From Armatimonadota bacterium (GTDB taxonomy: Bacteria; Armatimonadota; UBA5829; DSUL01), in assembly GCA_025998755.1 (NCBI GenBank), contig AP024674.1:558001-622000 (forward strand): DNA of 64,000 nucleotides. Reading direction: 5' to 3'. A model generated the notes under the pieces. It was not told the DNA's origin, ran no database searches, and worked only from the letters and a program-made list of their open reading frames with translations. Below are positions 15,110 to 24,435 of this stretch, piece by piece; position 1 is the stretch's first letter, and each line of letters starts with the position of its first letter. The translations under genes were made by a program, and so were the position numbers.

Positions 15110-15394
15110 ATGTCACGTTCTCTGAAGAAAGGTCCCTACGCGGACCCCAAGCTGCTGAAGAAGATCGACGAGATGAATGCTCGCCGGGAGAAGAAGATCA
15201 TCAAGACCTGGTCCCGGCGCTCGACCATCTTCCCGAGCATGATCGGGCATACGCTCGCCGTGCACGACGGACGCAAGCACGTGCCCGTGTTCATCACGGA
15301 GAACATGGTGGGGCACAAGCTTGGGGAGTTCGTGCTGACCCGGACCTTCCGGGGGCATGCGGGCAAGTCGGAGCGCTCGACACGCGTCAAGTAG
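15110..15394 (+). CDS. rpsS: 30S ribosomal protein S19
   Basis: S19 of the 30S head, 94 aa. The signature runs from [10 protein letters not shown] through [20 protein letters not shown] to the [13 protein letters not shown] region. It sits 31 nt after rplB, in the usual order. Confidence 0.98.
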   Translation: MSRSLKKGPYADPKLLKKIDEMNARREKKIIKTWSRRSTIFPSMIGHTLAVHDGRKHVPVFITENMVGHKLGEFVLTRTFRGHAGKSERSTRVK

Positions 15395-15476
15395 TGTTAC
15401 AGGAGTGGGGCACGCGGCCTTTAGCCGTCCGAGGCGGGGCAGCGTGCGCGCAGAAAGGCGATCTGAAGACAGCGTT

Positions 15477-16148
15477 ATGGCAAGGCTGACACGCGCAAGA
15501 GCATCCTACGTGCTGATGTCGCCACGCAAGGCCAGGCTGGTGCTGGACCTGGTGCGGGGACGGTACGTTGACGATGCGGTGGCTATCCTGAAGGCGGTCC
15601 CGAACCGGGCGGCCCGGGTGGTGGAGAAGCTGGTGAACTCCGCCGCCGCGAACGCGGAGGCGAACCTGCACATCAGCCGGGATTCACTGAAGGTGAAGGG
15701 AGCCTTCGCCGACCAGGGACCGTCGCTGAAGCGCTTCCAGCCGCGCGCCATGGGGCGGGCGTACCGCATTCTGAAGCGGACCAGCCACATCACGGTGATC
15801 GTGGAGGAGGCGGAGCCCAGACCGTCCGTCAAGCGCCTGGCGCATACGGTGACGAAGGCGGAAGCCAGAGGGCGGCGTAAGCGCGGCGAGGAGGAGGCTC
15901 AGTCCGGGCAGAAGCGCGGGCGGGCCCGGAAGCAGGTTCAGCAAGCCGCGCCGCAGGTGGAAGAACCGACCGCTCCGGCCGAGGAGCAGCCTGTGGCCGA
16001 AGCTCCGGCTGTGGAGACGCCCCAGGCGGAGAGTTCTACCCCGGCCGAATCCGCTCAGGCTGATGTCGAGGCGCAGGATGCCGGCGCTACCGGGGAAGAG
16101 CCCGCGGGCGAGGGCGAGCCGAAGTCCGAGGATAAGGGAGACAGCTAG
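15477..16148 (+). CDS. rplV: 50S ribosomal protein L22 with long C-terminal tail
   Basis: L22 lines the exit tunnel. The start is the ATG giving MARLTRARASYVLMSPRKAR; an in-frame start 120 nt upstream would only add read-through of the rpsS end. Residues 1 to about 112 are the normal L22 fold, ending RTSHITVIVEE. A further ~110 residues follow: first basic (GRRKRGEE, KRGRARKQ), then a Pro/Ala/Glu repeat-like acidic region with no recognisable domain. The total of 223 aa is about twice the family norm. The stop abuts the TTG of rpsC. Confidence 0.96.
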   Translation: MARLTRARASYVLMSPRKARLVLDLVRGRYVDDAVAILKAVPNRAARVVEKLVNSAAANAEANLHISRDSLKVKGAFADQGPSLKRFQPRAMGRAYRILKRTSHITVIVEEAEPRPSVKRLAHTVTKAEARGRRKRGEEEAQSGQKRGRARKQVQQAAPQVEEPTAPAEEQPVAEAPAVETPQAESSTPAESAQADVEAQDAGATGEEPAGEGEPKSEDKGDS

Positions 16149-16883
16149 TTGGGTCAGAAGATACATCCAATCGGGCTGCGGATCGGCATTATCCGTGACT
16201 GGGACAGCAAGTGGTATGCCGACCGGGAGTTCCCGGAATATCTGAAGGAAGACGCCGAGATCCGGCGCTTCATCAAGCGGCGCTTGGGGCAGGCGGGTAT
16301 CTCGCGGGTGGAGATCGAGCGGGCCGCGAACCGCGTGAAGGTCACCCTCCACACCGGCAAGCCCGGCATCATCATCGGGCGCGGCGGCAAGGGGATTGAC
16401 GAGCTTCAGGCGCGGTTGCAGGTTCTGACGAAGCGCCCTGTCCACGTGTCTGTGTCCGAGGTGCGGGTGCCCGACCTGGATGCCCAGCTCGTGGCGGAGA
16501 ACATCGCCGGTCAGATCGAGCGGCGTGTAGCTTACAAGCGTGCCATGCGTCAGGCCGTGTTGCGCGCGATGCGTCTGGGCGCCAAGGGCATCAAGATCCG
16601 GGTCGCCGGACGGCTGGGTGGCGCCGAAATGGCTCGTGTGGAGAACGACAAGCAGGGGAAGATTCCGCTGCATACGCTCCGTGCGGACATAGATTACGGC
16701 TTCGCCGAGGCGCGCACCACGTACGGTCATATCGGCGTGAAGGTGTGGATCTACCGGGGCGACATCCTGAAGGATGGCGTGCGGCCGGAGCCGGAGTGGC
16801 ACGGCGGACAGCGTGAGGGTGAGCGCCGGGCTGAGGATGGGCGTCGCTCGCGCGGCCGGGCAGGCCGGGATGGAGGAGTCTGA
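16149..16883 (+). CDS. rpsC: 30S ribosomal protein S3
   Basis: S3 forms part of the mRNA entry tunnel; 244 aa. Start [20 protein letters not shown] from a TTG that directly follows the rplV stop. The KH domain GRGGKGID motif and the C-terminal [10 protein letters not shown] are present, with a basic/acidic tail of about 35 residues. Confidence 0.98.
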   Translation: MGQKIHPIGLRIGIIRDWDSKWYADREFPEYLKEDAEIRRFIKRRLGQAGISRVEIERAANRVKVTLHTGKPGIIIGRGGKGIDELQARLQVLTKRPVHVSVSEVRVPDLDAQLVAENIAGQIERRVAYKRAMRQAVLRAMRLGAKGIKIRVAGRLGGAEMARVENDKQGKIPLHTLRADIDYGFAEARTTYGHIGVKVWIYRGDILKDGVRPEPEWHGGQREGERRAEDGRRSRGRAGRDGGV

Positions 16884-16886
16884 GCC

Positions 16887-17330
16887 ATGTTGATGCCCAA
16901 GAAGGTGAAGCATCGCAAGCACCAGCGGGGCTCGATGGCCCATAAGAGCAACGCCGGTACCGAGATCAACTTCGGGGAGTATGCTCTTCAGGCGCTGGAA
17001 CCCTGCTGGATGACGAACAACCAGATCGAGGCGGCCCGCGTGGCTATGACACGCCACGTCAAGAGAGGCGGCCAGGTGTGGATCCGGATCTTCCCGGACA
17101 AGCCGGTGACCAAGAAGCCGGCCGAGACCCGTATGGGTAGCGGCAAGGGGGCTCCAGAGTCCTGGGTGGCGGTGGTGAAGCCGGGCAGGATTCTCTTCGA
17201 GATGAGCGGCGTTGCCGAGCCGATGGCGCGCGAGGCCATGCGGCTGGCGGCGCACAAGCTGCCCATCAAGACAAGGTTTATCAAGAAACAGGAGCTGGGA
17301 GAGATCCTTGAAGAAGGCGGAGTTGCGTAA
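16887..17330 (+). CDS. rplP: 50S ribosomal protein L16
   Basis: L16 organises the A-site tRNA region of the 50S; 147 aa. Start [15 protein letters not shown], with the conserved [23 protein letters not shown] region and GSGKGAPE loop. Its last 23 nt overlap rpmC. Confidence 0.98.
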   Translation: MLMPKKVKHRKHQRGSMAHKSNAGTEINFGEYALQALEPCWMTNNQIEAARVAMTRHVKRGGQVWIRIFPDKPVTKKPAETRMGSGKGAPESWVAVVKPGRILFEMSGVAEPMAREAMRLAAHKLPIKTRFIKKQELGEILEEGGVA

Positions 17331-17523
17331 GACCGTCCGGGAAGCCTCGGACGCCGAGCTGGACAAGCAGTTGGAGGATGCTCGCAAGGAGCTGTTCCAC
17401 CTGCGGTATCAGCGCGCCACGAAGCAGCTGGAGAAGCCGCATCGCATCCGCGAGGCGCGCAAGCAGATCGCCCGGCTGCTGCAGGAGCGCACCGAGCGCC
17501 GGAAGGCGCGGGAGGCGAGTTGA
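17308..17523 (+). CDS. rpmC: 50S ribosomal protein L29
   Basis: L29, about 71 aa, a two-helix protein at the tunnel exit. [20 protein letters not shown] is the family signature. The start is taken as TTG at 17308 ([14 protein letters not shown]), inside the end of rplP; TTG at 17323 is a shorter alternative. Overlapping reading frames suggest translational coupling to rplP. Confidence 0.93.
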   Translation: MKKAELRKTVREASDAELDKQLEDARKELFHLRYQRATKQLEKPHRIREARKQIARLLQERTERRKAREAS

Positions 17524-17525
17524 GG

Positions 17526-17795
17526 ATGGCAGAGTCCACACAGACGCGCGGGCGCAGAAAAGTCCGCCAGGGCGTGGTAGTCAGTGACAAGATGGACAAG
17601 ACCATCGTGGTCGAGGTCCAGCAGCTTGTCCGCCACCCCCTGTACGGGAAGATCATGCGCCGCAATGCGCGGTTCAAGGCGCACGACGAGAACAACGAGT
17701 GCGGCATCGGCGACACCGTGGAGATTATGGAGTGCCGCCCTCTGTCGCGCGAGAAGCGCTGGCGGCTGGTGCGGATCGTCGAGAAGGCCAAGTAG
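17526..17795 (+). CDS. rpsQ: 30S ribosomal protein S17
   Basis: S17, 89 aa, an early-assembly OB-fold protein. Typical motifs are [26 protein letters not shown] and [16 protein letters not shown] at 17526 is preferred over TTG at 17520 because GGAGG (17511-17515) lies 10 nt from the ATG but only 4 nt from the TTG. Confidence 0.96.
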   Translation: MAESTQTRGRRKVRQGVVVSDKMDKTIVVEVQQLVRHPLYGKIMRRNARFKAHDENNECGIGDTVEIMECRPLSREKRWRLVRIVEKAK

Positions 17796-17816
17796 CGGAC
17801 GGGGGACTGACGGGAG

Positions 17817-18185
17817 ATGATCCAGCAGTATACCAGACTTAAGGCGGCGGACAACTCGGGAGCTCGCGAGATTATGTGCATCCGCGTGCTGAAGGGAAGC
17901 GCCGGCAAGTACGCGCAGGTGGGGGATACCATCGTTTGCGCGGTCAAGCAGGCGGCACCCGGCGCGGCGGTCAAGAAGGGTGACGTGGTGAAGGCCGTGG
18001 TGGTGCGGACGCATCATCCAATCCGCCGGCCGGACGGTTCCACCCTGAAGTTCGATGACAACGCGGCGGTGCTGATCAACAACGCGGGTGAGCCGCGCGG
18101 AACGCGCATCTTCGGGCCGGTGGCCCGCGAACTGCGCGAGAAGAATTACATGCGCATCATTTCGCTGGCGCCCGAGGTCCTGTGA
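17817..18185 (+). CDS. rplN: 50S ribosomal protein L14
   Basis: L14, 122 aa, part of intersubunit bridges. [20 protein letters not shown] start, [14 protein letters not shown] middle and [20 protein letters not shown] end are textbook. First gene of the spc segment, 21 nt after rpsQ, with no sign of a separate promoter. Confidence 0.98.
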   Translation: MIQQYTRLKAADNSGAREIMCIRVLKGSAGKYAQVGDTIVCAVKQAAPGAAVKKGDVVKAVVVRTHHPIRRPDGSTLKFDDNAAVLINNAGEPRGTRIFGPVARELREKNYMRIISLAPEVL

Positions 18186-18216
18186 GACCGGGGGAACCCT
18201 TAAAGAGACTACGACC

Positions 18217-18582
18217 ATGCGTAAGAAGCAGGAGAAGTTCACGGGAAAGCTGCGGCTGAAGAAGGGTGACGAGGTCGTCGTCCTGGCCGGCAAAGACCGG
18301 GGTAAGCGCGGCAAGATCGTGGACGTGGATCCCGAGAAGGGCTACGTCTACGTGGATGGCGTCAACATCCAGGTGCGCCATCAGCGGCCGCGCAAGCCGA
18401 CCAGGGCCATGCCGCAGACTCAGACCGGGCGCATCGAGCGGCCGGGGCCGCTCCACCGCAGCAAGGTGATGCTGATAGACCCGCACTCCGGCAAGCCGAC
18501 CCGGATTGCGATGGGGCTGACCTCTGATGGGCGCCGGGTGCGGGTGAGCAAGAAGTCCGGAGAGTTCATAGACGATGTCTAA
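18217..18582 (+). CDS. rplX: 50S ribosomal protein L24
   Basis: L24, 121 aa, an assembly initiator with a KOW motif ([20 protein letters not shown]). Start is the ATG giving [18 protein letters not shown]; in-frame codons upstream lie in the rplN 3' end and are not needed. The last 8 nt overlap rplE. Confidence 0.96.
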   Translation: MRKKQEKFTGKLRLKKGDEVVVLAGKDRGKRGKIVDVDPEKGYVYVDGVNIQVRHQRPRKPTRAMPQTQTGRIERPGPLHRSKVMLIDPHSGKPTRIAMGLTSDGRRVRVSKKSGEFIDDV

Positions 18583-19246
18583 GGGCAAGCAGAGCACAAA
18601 GCAGCCGGCGCCCCAGGCGGCGGGCAAGGCCAAGGGCAAGGGCGAGGCCGAGGCGGGGCCGAAGGCTCCGGCCGGAGTCGCCAAGCAGGCTCCCCGCGCC
18701 GAGCCGCCAAGGCTCAAGGTGCGCTATCGCGAGGAGATCGCTCCCCGCCTGATGGAGCAGTTCGGATACAAGAACCCGAACTGCGTGCCCCGCCTGGTCA
18801 AGGTGGTGGTGAACATGGGCGTGGGGCAGGCCATTCAGGATCCCAAGATCCTAGACGGCGCGGTAGCGGATATGACGGTCATCACGGGGCAGAAGCCCGT
18901 GGTGACGGTGGCGCGCAAGTCCATCTCCAACTTCAAAGTGCGCGCCGGGATGCGCGTGGGCTGCCGGGTCACGCTGCGCGGCGATCGGATGTACGACTTC
19001 CTCGACAAGCTGTTCCACGTGGCGCTGCCCAGAGTCCGCGACTTCGGGGGAGTGCCGCCGGATTCGTTCGACGGCCGCGGCAACTTCGCGATGGGACTGC
19101 GGGAGCAGCTGGTGTTCCCGGAGATTGACTACGACAAGATAGATCGGATCCGGGGGCTCAACGTTGCGGTGGTGACGACCGCTAAAACGGATGAAGAGGG
19201 CCGGGCGCTGCTGAAGGCCCTGGGGTGTCCGTTCCGGGAGGTTTAG
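18575..19246 (+). CDS. rplE: 50S ribosomal protein L5 with N-terminal extension
   Basis: L5 binds 5S rRNA and contacts P-site tRNA. The conserved part begins at about residue 47 ([15 protein letters not shown]) and contains [30 protein letters not shown] and [15 protein letters not shown]. The first ~46 residues are a Lys/Ala/Pro/Gly-rich extension not found in ordinary L5 (about 180 aa, against 223 aa here). The start is fixed by overlap with rplX; no later Met lies before the conserved core. Confidence 0.96.
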   Translation: MSKGKQSTKQPAPQAAGKAKGKGEAEAGPKAPAGVAKQAPRAEPPRLKVRYREEIAPRLMEQFGYKNPNCVPRLVKVVVNMGVGQAIQDPKILDGAVADMTVITGQKPVVTVARKSISNFKVRAGMRVGCRVTLRGDRMYDFLDKLFHVALPRVRDFGGVPPDSFDGRGNFAMGLREQLVFPEIDYDKIDRIRGLNVAVVTTAKTDEEGRALLKALGCPFREV

Positions 19247-19256
19247 CGAGTAGAGG

Positions 19257-21335
19257 ATGGCCAAACACACTGCCGAAACAATCCGCAATATCGCCCTGAT
19301 GGGCCAGAGGGGGGCCGGCAAGACGTCGCTGGCTGAGCTCCTGCTGTTCAAGGCAGGGGCAATAGACCGGCTCGGAAAGGTGGACGACGGGACGGCCACC
19401 TGCGACTACGACCCGGACGAGGTTCAGCGCAAGATGTCCGTGTCCACCGCCATTGCTCCGCTGGAGTGGGGCAAGGTCAAGGTGAACCTGGTGGACACTC
19501 CGGGCTATCTGGACTTCGTTGGCGACGTTGCCGGGGCGGCGGCGGTGTGCGAGGCGGCCCTTATTCTGGTGGATGCTGTCGGCGGTGTGGAAGTCGGCAC
19601 GGAGATGGGCTGGGACTTCGCGGAGGCCTGTCAGGCTCGCGCGTTCCTGGTCAACAAGATGGACCGCGAGAACGCGGACTTTCACGCCGTGCTGAACGCG
19701 CTGCGGGAGAAGTTCGGGAACCGGGTGGTGGCGCTGCAGCTGCCGATCGGACGCGAGGATTCCTTCCAGGGGCTGGTGGACATCGTCCATATGAAAGCCT
19801 ACACCTGGAAGGACGGCAAAATGACCGAGGGCGAGATCCCGGCGGACCTGCAGAGCGAGGCGGCATCCCTGCGCGAGGCGCTGGTGGAGGCCGCGGCAGA
19901 AGGCAGCGATGAGCTGATCGAGAAGTATTTCCTGGAAGAGACCCTGACCGACGAAGAGATCGTCGAAGGGACACACGCCGGGATCAAGGCGGGGAAGCTG
20001 GTTCCGGTGTTCGTGGCATCGGCGACCAAAGGGATCGGCGCCGAGCCGCTGCTGGACCTGATCGCCGCGGAGTTCCCGTCTCCGGCCGAGGCTCCGCCGC
20101 GCGAGGGGCGCCAGCTGGGTGGCGATGCGCGCATAAAGCGCTCGGCCGCGGACCCACAGTTCTCCGCGCTGGTGTTCAAGAGCACGGCCGACCCTTACGT
20201 GGGCAAGCTGACGTACTTCCGGGTGGTCAGCGGTTCCGTCTCTTCGGACTCGCACGTCTGGAATGCCACGCGCGACCACGACGAGCGCATCGGGCAGCTC
20301 TATTTCCTGAAGGGCAAGCAGCAGATCGCTACGAGTGAGATCGGTGCCGGTGACATCGGCGCGGTGGCCAAGCTGCAGGATACGGTGACCGGAGACACAC
20401 TGTGCGACAAGGCGGCCGGGATCATTTTCGACCCCATCGCCTTCCCGGAGCCGGTGTTCTCCCTGGCCATCTCGGCAAAGAGCAAGGCGGACGAGGATAA
20501 GCTGGGTCCGGCGCTGGCGAAGCTGGCGGAGGAGGATCCCACCTTCAAGTATCACCGGGACCCGGAGACGGGGCAGACGCTCATCAGTGGGCTAGGCGAG
20601 ACCCACGTGGAGATCGTCATAGACCGGCTGAAGCGCAAGTTCGGGGTGGAGGTGGAGTCGTCCACGCCGCGCATCCCGTACAAGGAGACCATCCGGGCCT
20701 CGGCCAAGGTGCAGGGCCGTCACAAGAAACAGACCGGCGGCCGCGGGCAGTTCGGCGACTGCTGGGTGGAGTTCCAGCCGCTGGAGCGTGGCGGCGGGTT
20801 CGAGTTTGTGGATAACATCGTGGGCGGCGCGATCCCGCGCCAGTACATCCCCGCGGTGGAGAAGGGGATCCGCGAGGCCATGGAGCGCGGCCTGGTGGCA
20901 GGGTATCCGGTGGTGGATGTCCGGGCCATCGTGTATGACGGCTCGTTCCATCCTGTGGACTCCTCGGAAATGGCGTTCAAGCAGGCGGGTATCAACGCCC
21001 TGCACGCCGCCGCGGACAAGGTGGACCCCGTTATCCTGGAGCCCATTCTGAACGTCGAGATCAACGTTCCCGAGGAGTTCATGGGAGACGTCATCGGCGA
21101 CCTGAACGGCAAGCGAGGGCGCATCCAGGGAATGGAGCCGATCGGAAACGGGCGGCAGCTCGTGCGCGCGCAGGTGCCTCTGGCGGAGATGCAGCGATAC
21201 GCCATAGACCTGAAGTCCATCGCGCGCGGGCGGGGCTCGTTCAAGACGGAGTTCAGCCACTACGAGGAGGTGCCGCCGCATCTTCAGCAGCAGATCATCG
21301 AAGAGGCGAAGAAGCGGGCGAGCGCCGAGGAGTAG
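19257..21335 (+). CDS. elongation factor G-like GTPase (EF-G2 type) inside the spc operon
   Basis: A 692-aa protein with all five EF-G domains but divergent GTPase motifs. The P-loop is GQRGAGKTS, switch I RKMSVSTA replaces RGITIT, and G3 is DTPGYLDF, so tyrosine replaces the catalytic-type histidine of DTPGH; G4 NKMD is kept. Domain IV has GGRGQFGDCW, and the C-terminus ends FSHYEEVPPH. This fits the EF-G-like/EF-G2 family, whose mycobacterial member is reported to lack normal translocase activity; its role is unknown. It begins 10 nt after rplE and precedes rpsN, so it is co-expressed with ribosomal proteins. Confidence 0.9.
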   Translation: MAKHTAETIRNIALMGQRGAGKTSLAELLLFKAGAIDRLGKVDDGTATCDYDPDEVQRKMSVSTAIAPLEWGKVKVNLVDTPGYLDFVGDVAGAAAVCEAALILVDAVGGVEVGTEMGWDFAEACQARAFLVNKMDRENADFHAVLNALREKFGNRVVALQLPIGREDSFQGLVDIVHMKAYTWKDGKMTEGEIPADLQSEAASLREALVEAAAEGSDELIEKYFLEETLTDEEIVEGTHAGIKAGKLVPVFVASATKGIGAEPLLDLIAAEFPSPAEAPPREGRQLGGDARIKRSAADPQFSALVFKSTADPYVGKLTYFRVVSGSVSSDSHVWNATRDHDERIGQLYFLKGKQQIATSEIGAGDIGAVAKLQDTVTGDTLCDKAAGIIFDPIAFPEPVFSLAISAKSKADEDKLGPALAKLAEEDPTFKYHRDPETGQTLISGLGETHVEIVIDRLKRKFGVEVESSTPRIPYKETIRASAKVQGRHKKQTGGRGQFGDCWVEFQPLERGGGFEFVDNIVGGAIPRQYIPAVEKGIREAMERGLVAGYPVVDVRAIVYDGSFHPVDSSEMAFKQAGINALHAAADKVDPVILEPILNVEINVPEEFMGDVIGDLNGKRGRIQGMEPIGNGRQLVRAQVPLAEMQRYAIDLKSIARGRGSFKTEFSHYEEVPPHLQQQIIEEAKKRASAEE

Positions 21336-21423
21336 TTCTGGTCTCCCGGGCGGCGGGCAAGAGCTGGCCAGGGCCGCCTGAGGGGAGGGTCTCGGAAGAG
21401 GACGATTACAGGAGCGAGAGCTT

Positions 21424-21609
21424 TTGGCGAAGCAGTGTCTGATTGAAAAGGCGAAAAGAACGCCCAAGTTCAAAGTGCGGGGCTACAACCGCTGCAGCAT
21501 GTGCGGACGTCCGCGCGGCTACATCCGCCGCTTCGGATTGTGCAGGATCTGCTTCCGCGAGATGGCGCACCGGGGACTGATCCCGGGCGTACGCAAGGCG
21601 AGCTGGTAG
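21424..21609 (+). CDS. rpsN: 30S ribosomal protein S14, zinc-binding type Z
   Basis: S14 of 61 aa, the short type. The zinc ribbon [10 protein letters not shown] followed by CRICFRE gives four cysteine ligands. The start is TTG at 21424 ([16 protein letters not shown]). It follows the EF-G-like gene after 88 nt; in most genomes it follows rplE directly. Confidence 0.96.
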   Translation: MAKQCLIEKAKRTPKFKVRGYNRCSMCGRPRGYIRRFGLCRICFREMAHRGLIPGVRKASW

Positions 21610-21621
21610 GGAGCGCGAAAG

Positions 21622-22023
21622 ATGCCTGTCACTGATCCTGTTGCCGATGTCCTGACGCGGATCCGCAATGCGAACCAGGCGCTCCACGAGGAGACCCAGG
21701 TTCCGTCGTCGCGGTTCTGCGACGAGATCCTTCGTATTCTGAAGGAGCAGGGTTTCATCCGCGGATACGAGCGCATCCCGGATAGCTGGCCTCCAATGAC
21801 GCGGGTGCATCTGAAGTATATCGGGCCACGCCGTCAGAGGGTGATCACGGGTCTGAAGCGCGTTTCCAAGCCCGGTCTGAGGGTGTATAAGCCCGCCAAA
21901 GAGCTTCCGCGTGTGCTGAAGGGGCTGGGGATCGCCATCGTGTCCACATCTCAGGGCGTGATGACGGACGCCGCCGCGCGCGAAAAGGGCATCGGCGGCG
22001 AGGTTATCTGCCAGGTCTGGTAA
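21622..22023 (+). CDS. rpsH: 30S ribosomal protein S8
   Basis: S8, 133 aa, binds the central domain of 16S r[19 protein letters not shown] at the N-terminus and the C-terminal [20 protein letters not shown] motif are diagnostic. It starts 12 nt after rpsN. S8 is the spc-operon translational repressor in E. coli. Confidence 0.98.
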   Translation: MPVTDPVADVLTRIRNANQALHEETQVPSSRFCDEILRILKEQGFIRGYERIPDSWPPMTRVHLKYIGPRRQRVITGLKRVSKPGLRVYKPAKELPRVLKGLGIAIVSTSQGVMTDAAAREKGIGGEVICQVW

Positions 22024-22064
22024 AGCCGCGGGGTGCCCGAGGTTTCGAGGAGAGTCATTCAGAG

Positions 22065-22631
22065 ATGTCACGGATAGGACTGAAGCCGATACCGAAGCCG
22101 GCCGGGGTGAAGGTGAGCGTGCAGGAGGGGAACGAGGTCCTGGTCGAGGGACCGAAGGGCAAGCTCAGCCGGAAGCTGTGGCCGCATCTCAAGATTGATG
22201 TCGGCGACAGTGAGATCACGGTGTCGCGGTCGTCCGACGAGCGCGAGCACCGCTCCATGCACGGCCTTACCCGCACTCTGCTGGCCAATATGGTCGAAGG
22301 GGTCAGCAAGGGTTATGAGAAGGCCCTGGTCATCGGTGGTGTGGGCTACCGCGCCCAGCTGGACGGGAAGAAGCTGGTCGTGCAGGTGGGGTACTCCCAT
22401 CCGGTGGTTGTGGAGCCGAAGCCCGGCATCGAGTTCGAAGTGGGCCAGGAGCACGGGACCCGCGAGCCGGTGATCATCGTGCGCGGTATTGACAAGGAGA
22501 CTGTCGGGCAGCAAGCGGCGGAGATCCGCAAGATCCGGCCTCCTGAGCCTTACAAGGGCAAGGGGATCCGCTACCGGGGCGAGTATATCCGCCGGAAGGC
22601 CGGGAAAGCCGGGAAGGCTGCCGGCAAGTAG
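22065..22631 (+). CDS. rplF: 50S ribosomal protein L6
   Basis: L6, 188 aa, near the factor-binding site. [17 protein letters not shown] start, [31 protein letters not shown] and the C-terminal [13 protein letters not shown] are typical. The end has a short Lys/Ala/Gly-rich tail. Confidence 0.98.
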   Translation: MSRIGLKPIPKPAGVKVSVQEGNEVLVEGPKGKLSRKLWPHLKIDVGDSEITVSRSSDEREHRSMHGLTRTLLANMVEGVSKGYEKALVIGGVGYRAQLDGKKLVVQVGYSHPVVVEPKPGIEFEVGQEHGTREPVIIVRGIDKETVGQQAAEIRKIRPPEPYKGKGIRYRGEYIRRKAGKAGKAAGK

Positions 22632-22698
22632 GTTCTGAGCGGCTAAAGCTGCGCGGCGCCGCAGGGTGCCGCGGGACGGCGCAAGATAGAGGTTGTTG

Positions 22699-23055
22699 AT
22701 GGACGATAAGGTTGTCAAGAGGCTGCGAAGGCACAAAAGGGTACGCAAGAAGGTGTTCGGGGATCCCGAGCGGCCGCGGCTGAACGTGTACCGCAGTCTG
22801 AACCACATCTACGCTCAGATAATTGATGACACCAGCCATCGCACGCTGGTGAGCGCATCGAGCCTCGAAAAGGATCTGCGCGGACAGATCAAGGGGGGCA
22901 ATATCGAGGGCGCAAAAGTCGTTGGACGGCTGATCGCGGAGCGGGCCAGAAGCGCCGGTATCGAGGCGGTGCGGTTCGACCGCGGCGGCTACAAGTATCA
23001 CGGCAGGGTCAAGAGTCTTGCCGATGCCGCCCGTGAGGCGGGACTGAAGTTTTAG
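22699..23055 (+). CDS. rplR: 50S ribosomal protein L18
   Basis: L18, 118 aa, binds 5S rRNA with L5. [20 protein letters not shown] and the C-terminal [24 protein letters not shown] are diagnostic. ATG 22699 is chosen because GAGG lies 6 nt upstream; TTG codons at 22693 and 22696 would be too close to it. Confidence 0.97.
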   Translation: MDDKVVKRLRRHKRVRKKVFGDPERPRLNVYRSLNHIYAQIIDDTSHRTLVSASSLEKDLRGQIKGGNIEGAKVVGRLIAERARSAGIEAVRFDRGGYKYHGRVKSLADAAREAGLKF

Positions 23056-23069
23056 GAGTTGCAGGCCTT

Positions 23070-23678
23070 ATGCCCAAGATCAACCCGGATACCCTGAACC
23101 TGGAAGAGCAGGTCATCCGTACGAACAAGGTGCAGAAGACCCACAAAGGGGGACGCACGCTCAGCTGGAACGCGCTGGTCGCGGTGGGAGACTACAACGG
23201 CCACGTGGGAGTGGGGCTGGGCAAGGCGCGCGCCATCCCGGATGCCATCCGTAAAGGGGTGGAGGCGGCCAAGAAGAACATCATGCAGGTGCCGCTGGTC
23301 GGCAGCACCATCCCCCATGAGGCGCTGGCCCACTGGGGCTCCAGCCAGGTGCTTCTGAAGCCTGCCTCGCCGGGAACGGGCGTGGTCGCGGGAGGAGCGG
23401 TCCGGCCCATCCTGGAGCTTGCCGGAGTGAAGGACGTGCTGGCCAAGTCTCTGGGGTCGCGCAATCCCATCAATACGGCCTGGGCCACGCTGGAGTGCCT
23501 GAAGCAGTTCAAGCGGGCCGAGCAGGTGAGCGAGGCCCGGGGTGTGCCGGTGGAAGAGATGGTCCCCTGGCTGGTGCGGGAGATGGCCGCTCAGGAAGCC
23601 GCAGGGATCGCTGCGGGAGAGCCTGTGGCTGTTGAAGAGGAGGTCTCTGGAGACGGCGATGCTGCGGATCAGGCTTAA
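23070..23678 (+). CDS. rpsE: 30S ribosomal protein S5
   Basis: S5, 202 aa, involved in decoding fidelity and mRNA entry. [27 protein letters not shown] and [21 protein letters not shown]-type regions are clear. The C-terminus continues about 30 residues past the usual end as an Ala/Glu/Asp-rich tail. The last 20 nt overlap rpmD. Confidence 0.97.
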   Translation: MPKINPDTLNLEEQVIRTNKVQKTHKGGRTLSWNALVAVGDYNGHVGVGLGKARAIPDAIRKGVEAAKKNIMQVPLVGSTIPHEALAHWGSSQVLLKPASPGTGVVAGGAVRPILELAGVKDVLAKSLGSRNPINTAWATLECLKQFKRAEQVSEARGVPVEEMVPWLVREMAAQEAAGIAAGEPVAVEEEVSGDGDAADQA

Positions 23679-23853
23679 GAAGAGTCCCATCGGATACGCC
23701 AAGGACCAGGGCCGCACGGTGCGCGCGCTGGGGCTGACGAAGTTGAACGCGGAAGTGGTGCAGGCCGATACTCCCGTCATCCGGGGGATGTTGCGTAAGG
23801 TCGGGCACCTGGTGGAAGTGGAAGAGCTGGCGGACGCCAAGGAGTCGTCGTAA
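23659..23853 (+). CDS. rpmD: 50S ribosomal protein L30
   Basis: L30, 64 aa. [20 protein letters not shown] and the [15 protein letters not shown] end match the family. The start is ATG at 23659, 20 nt inside rpsE in another frame; longer in-frame starts would only read antisense-like rpsE codons. Its stop abuts the GTG of rplO. Confidence 0.95.
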   Translation: MLRIRLKKSPIGYAKDQGRTVRALGLTKLNAEVVQADTPVIRGMLRKVGHLVEVEELADAKESS

Positions 23854-24435
23854 GTGGATATTCATGACCTGTCTCCTGCGCCGGGTTCGCGGCGCAGGCG
23901 CAAGCGAGTGGGACGCGGCATCTCCGCCGGGCAGGGAAAGACCTGCGGGCGGGGGACCAAGGGCGATAAGGCCCGCGGCCAGACCCGGCCGGGGTTCGAG
24001 GGCGGTCAGACGCCGCTGCACCGCAGGCTGCCGCGTCTGCGCGGGTTCAACAACATCTTCCGGCGGGATCTGAACGAAGTCAACGTGGGGCGCCTGGAGG
24101 TCTTCGAGGCGGGCGCTGAGATCACGCCCGATGTGCTTCTGGAGAAGCGCATCATCCGCAAGTTGAGGGACGGCGTGAAGATCCTGGGAAAGGGTGAACT
24201 CAGCAAGAAGCTGACCGTGAAGGCTACCGCCTTTTCCAAGAGCGCCGTGCAGAAGATCGAAGCCGCCGGCGGAACCGCCGTCGTGATCGGCTCCGACGGT
24301 CAGGAGCGGCCTGCGGCGGCGGAGCAGGCTTCCGCAGCCGCAGAGCCCGCCGCGGCGGAGCCGGCCGTCGCTGAGGAGGCGTCGGAGTCTGCGCAGAGCC
24401 CTGCTGAGGCTTCGGACGAGAGCGGAGACGAGTAA
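23854..24435 (+). CDS. rplO: 50S ribosomal protein L15 with C-terminal extension
   Basis: L15, late-assembling 50S protein. The GTG start gives [38 protein letters not shown] and [18 protein letters not shown] are signatures. The normal fold ends near residue 146 ([10 protein letters not shown]). Some 47 Ala/Glu/Ser-rich residues follow, giving 193 aa in place of about 148. It abuts secY. Confidence 0.96.
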   Translation: MDIHDLSPAPGSRRRRKRVGRGISAGQGKTCGRGTKGDKARGQTRPGFEGGQTPLHRRLPRLRGFNNIFRRDLNEVNVGRLEVFEAGAEITPDVLLEKRIIRKLRDGVKILGKGELSKKLTVKATAFSKSAVQKIEAAGGTAVVIGSDGQERPAAAEQASAAAEPAAAEPAVAEEASESAQSPAEASDESGDE

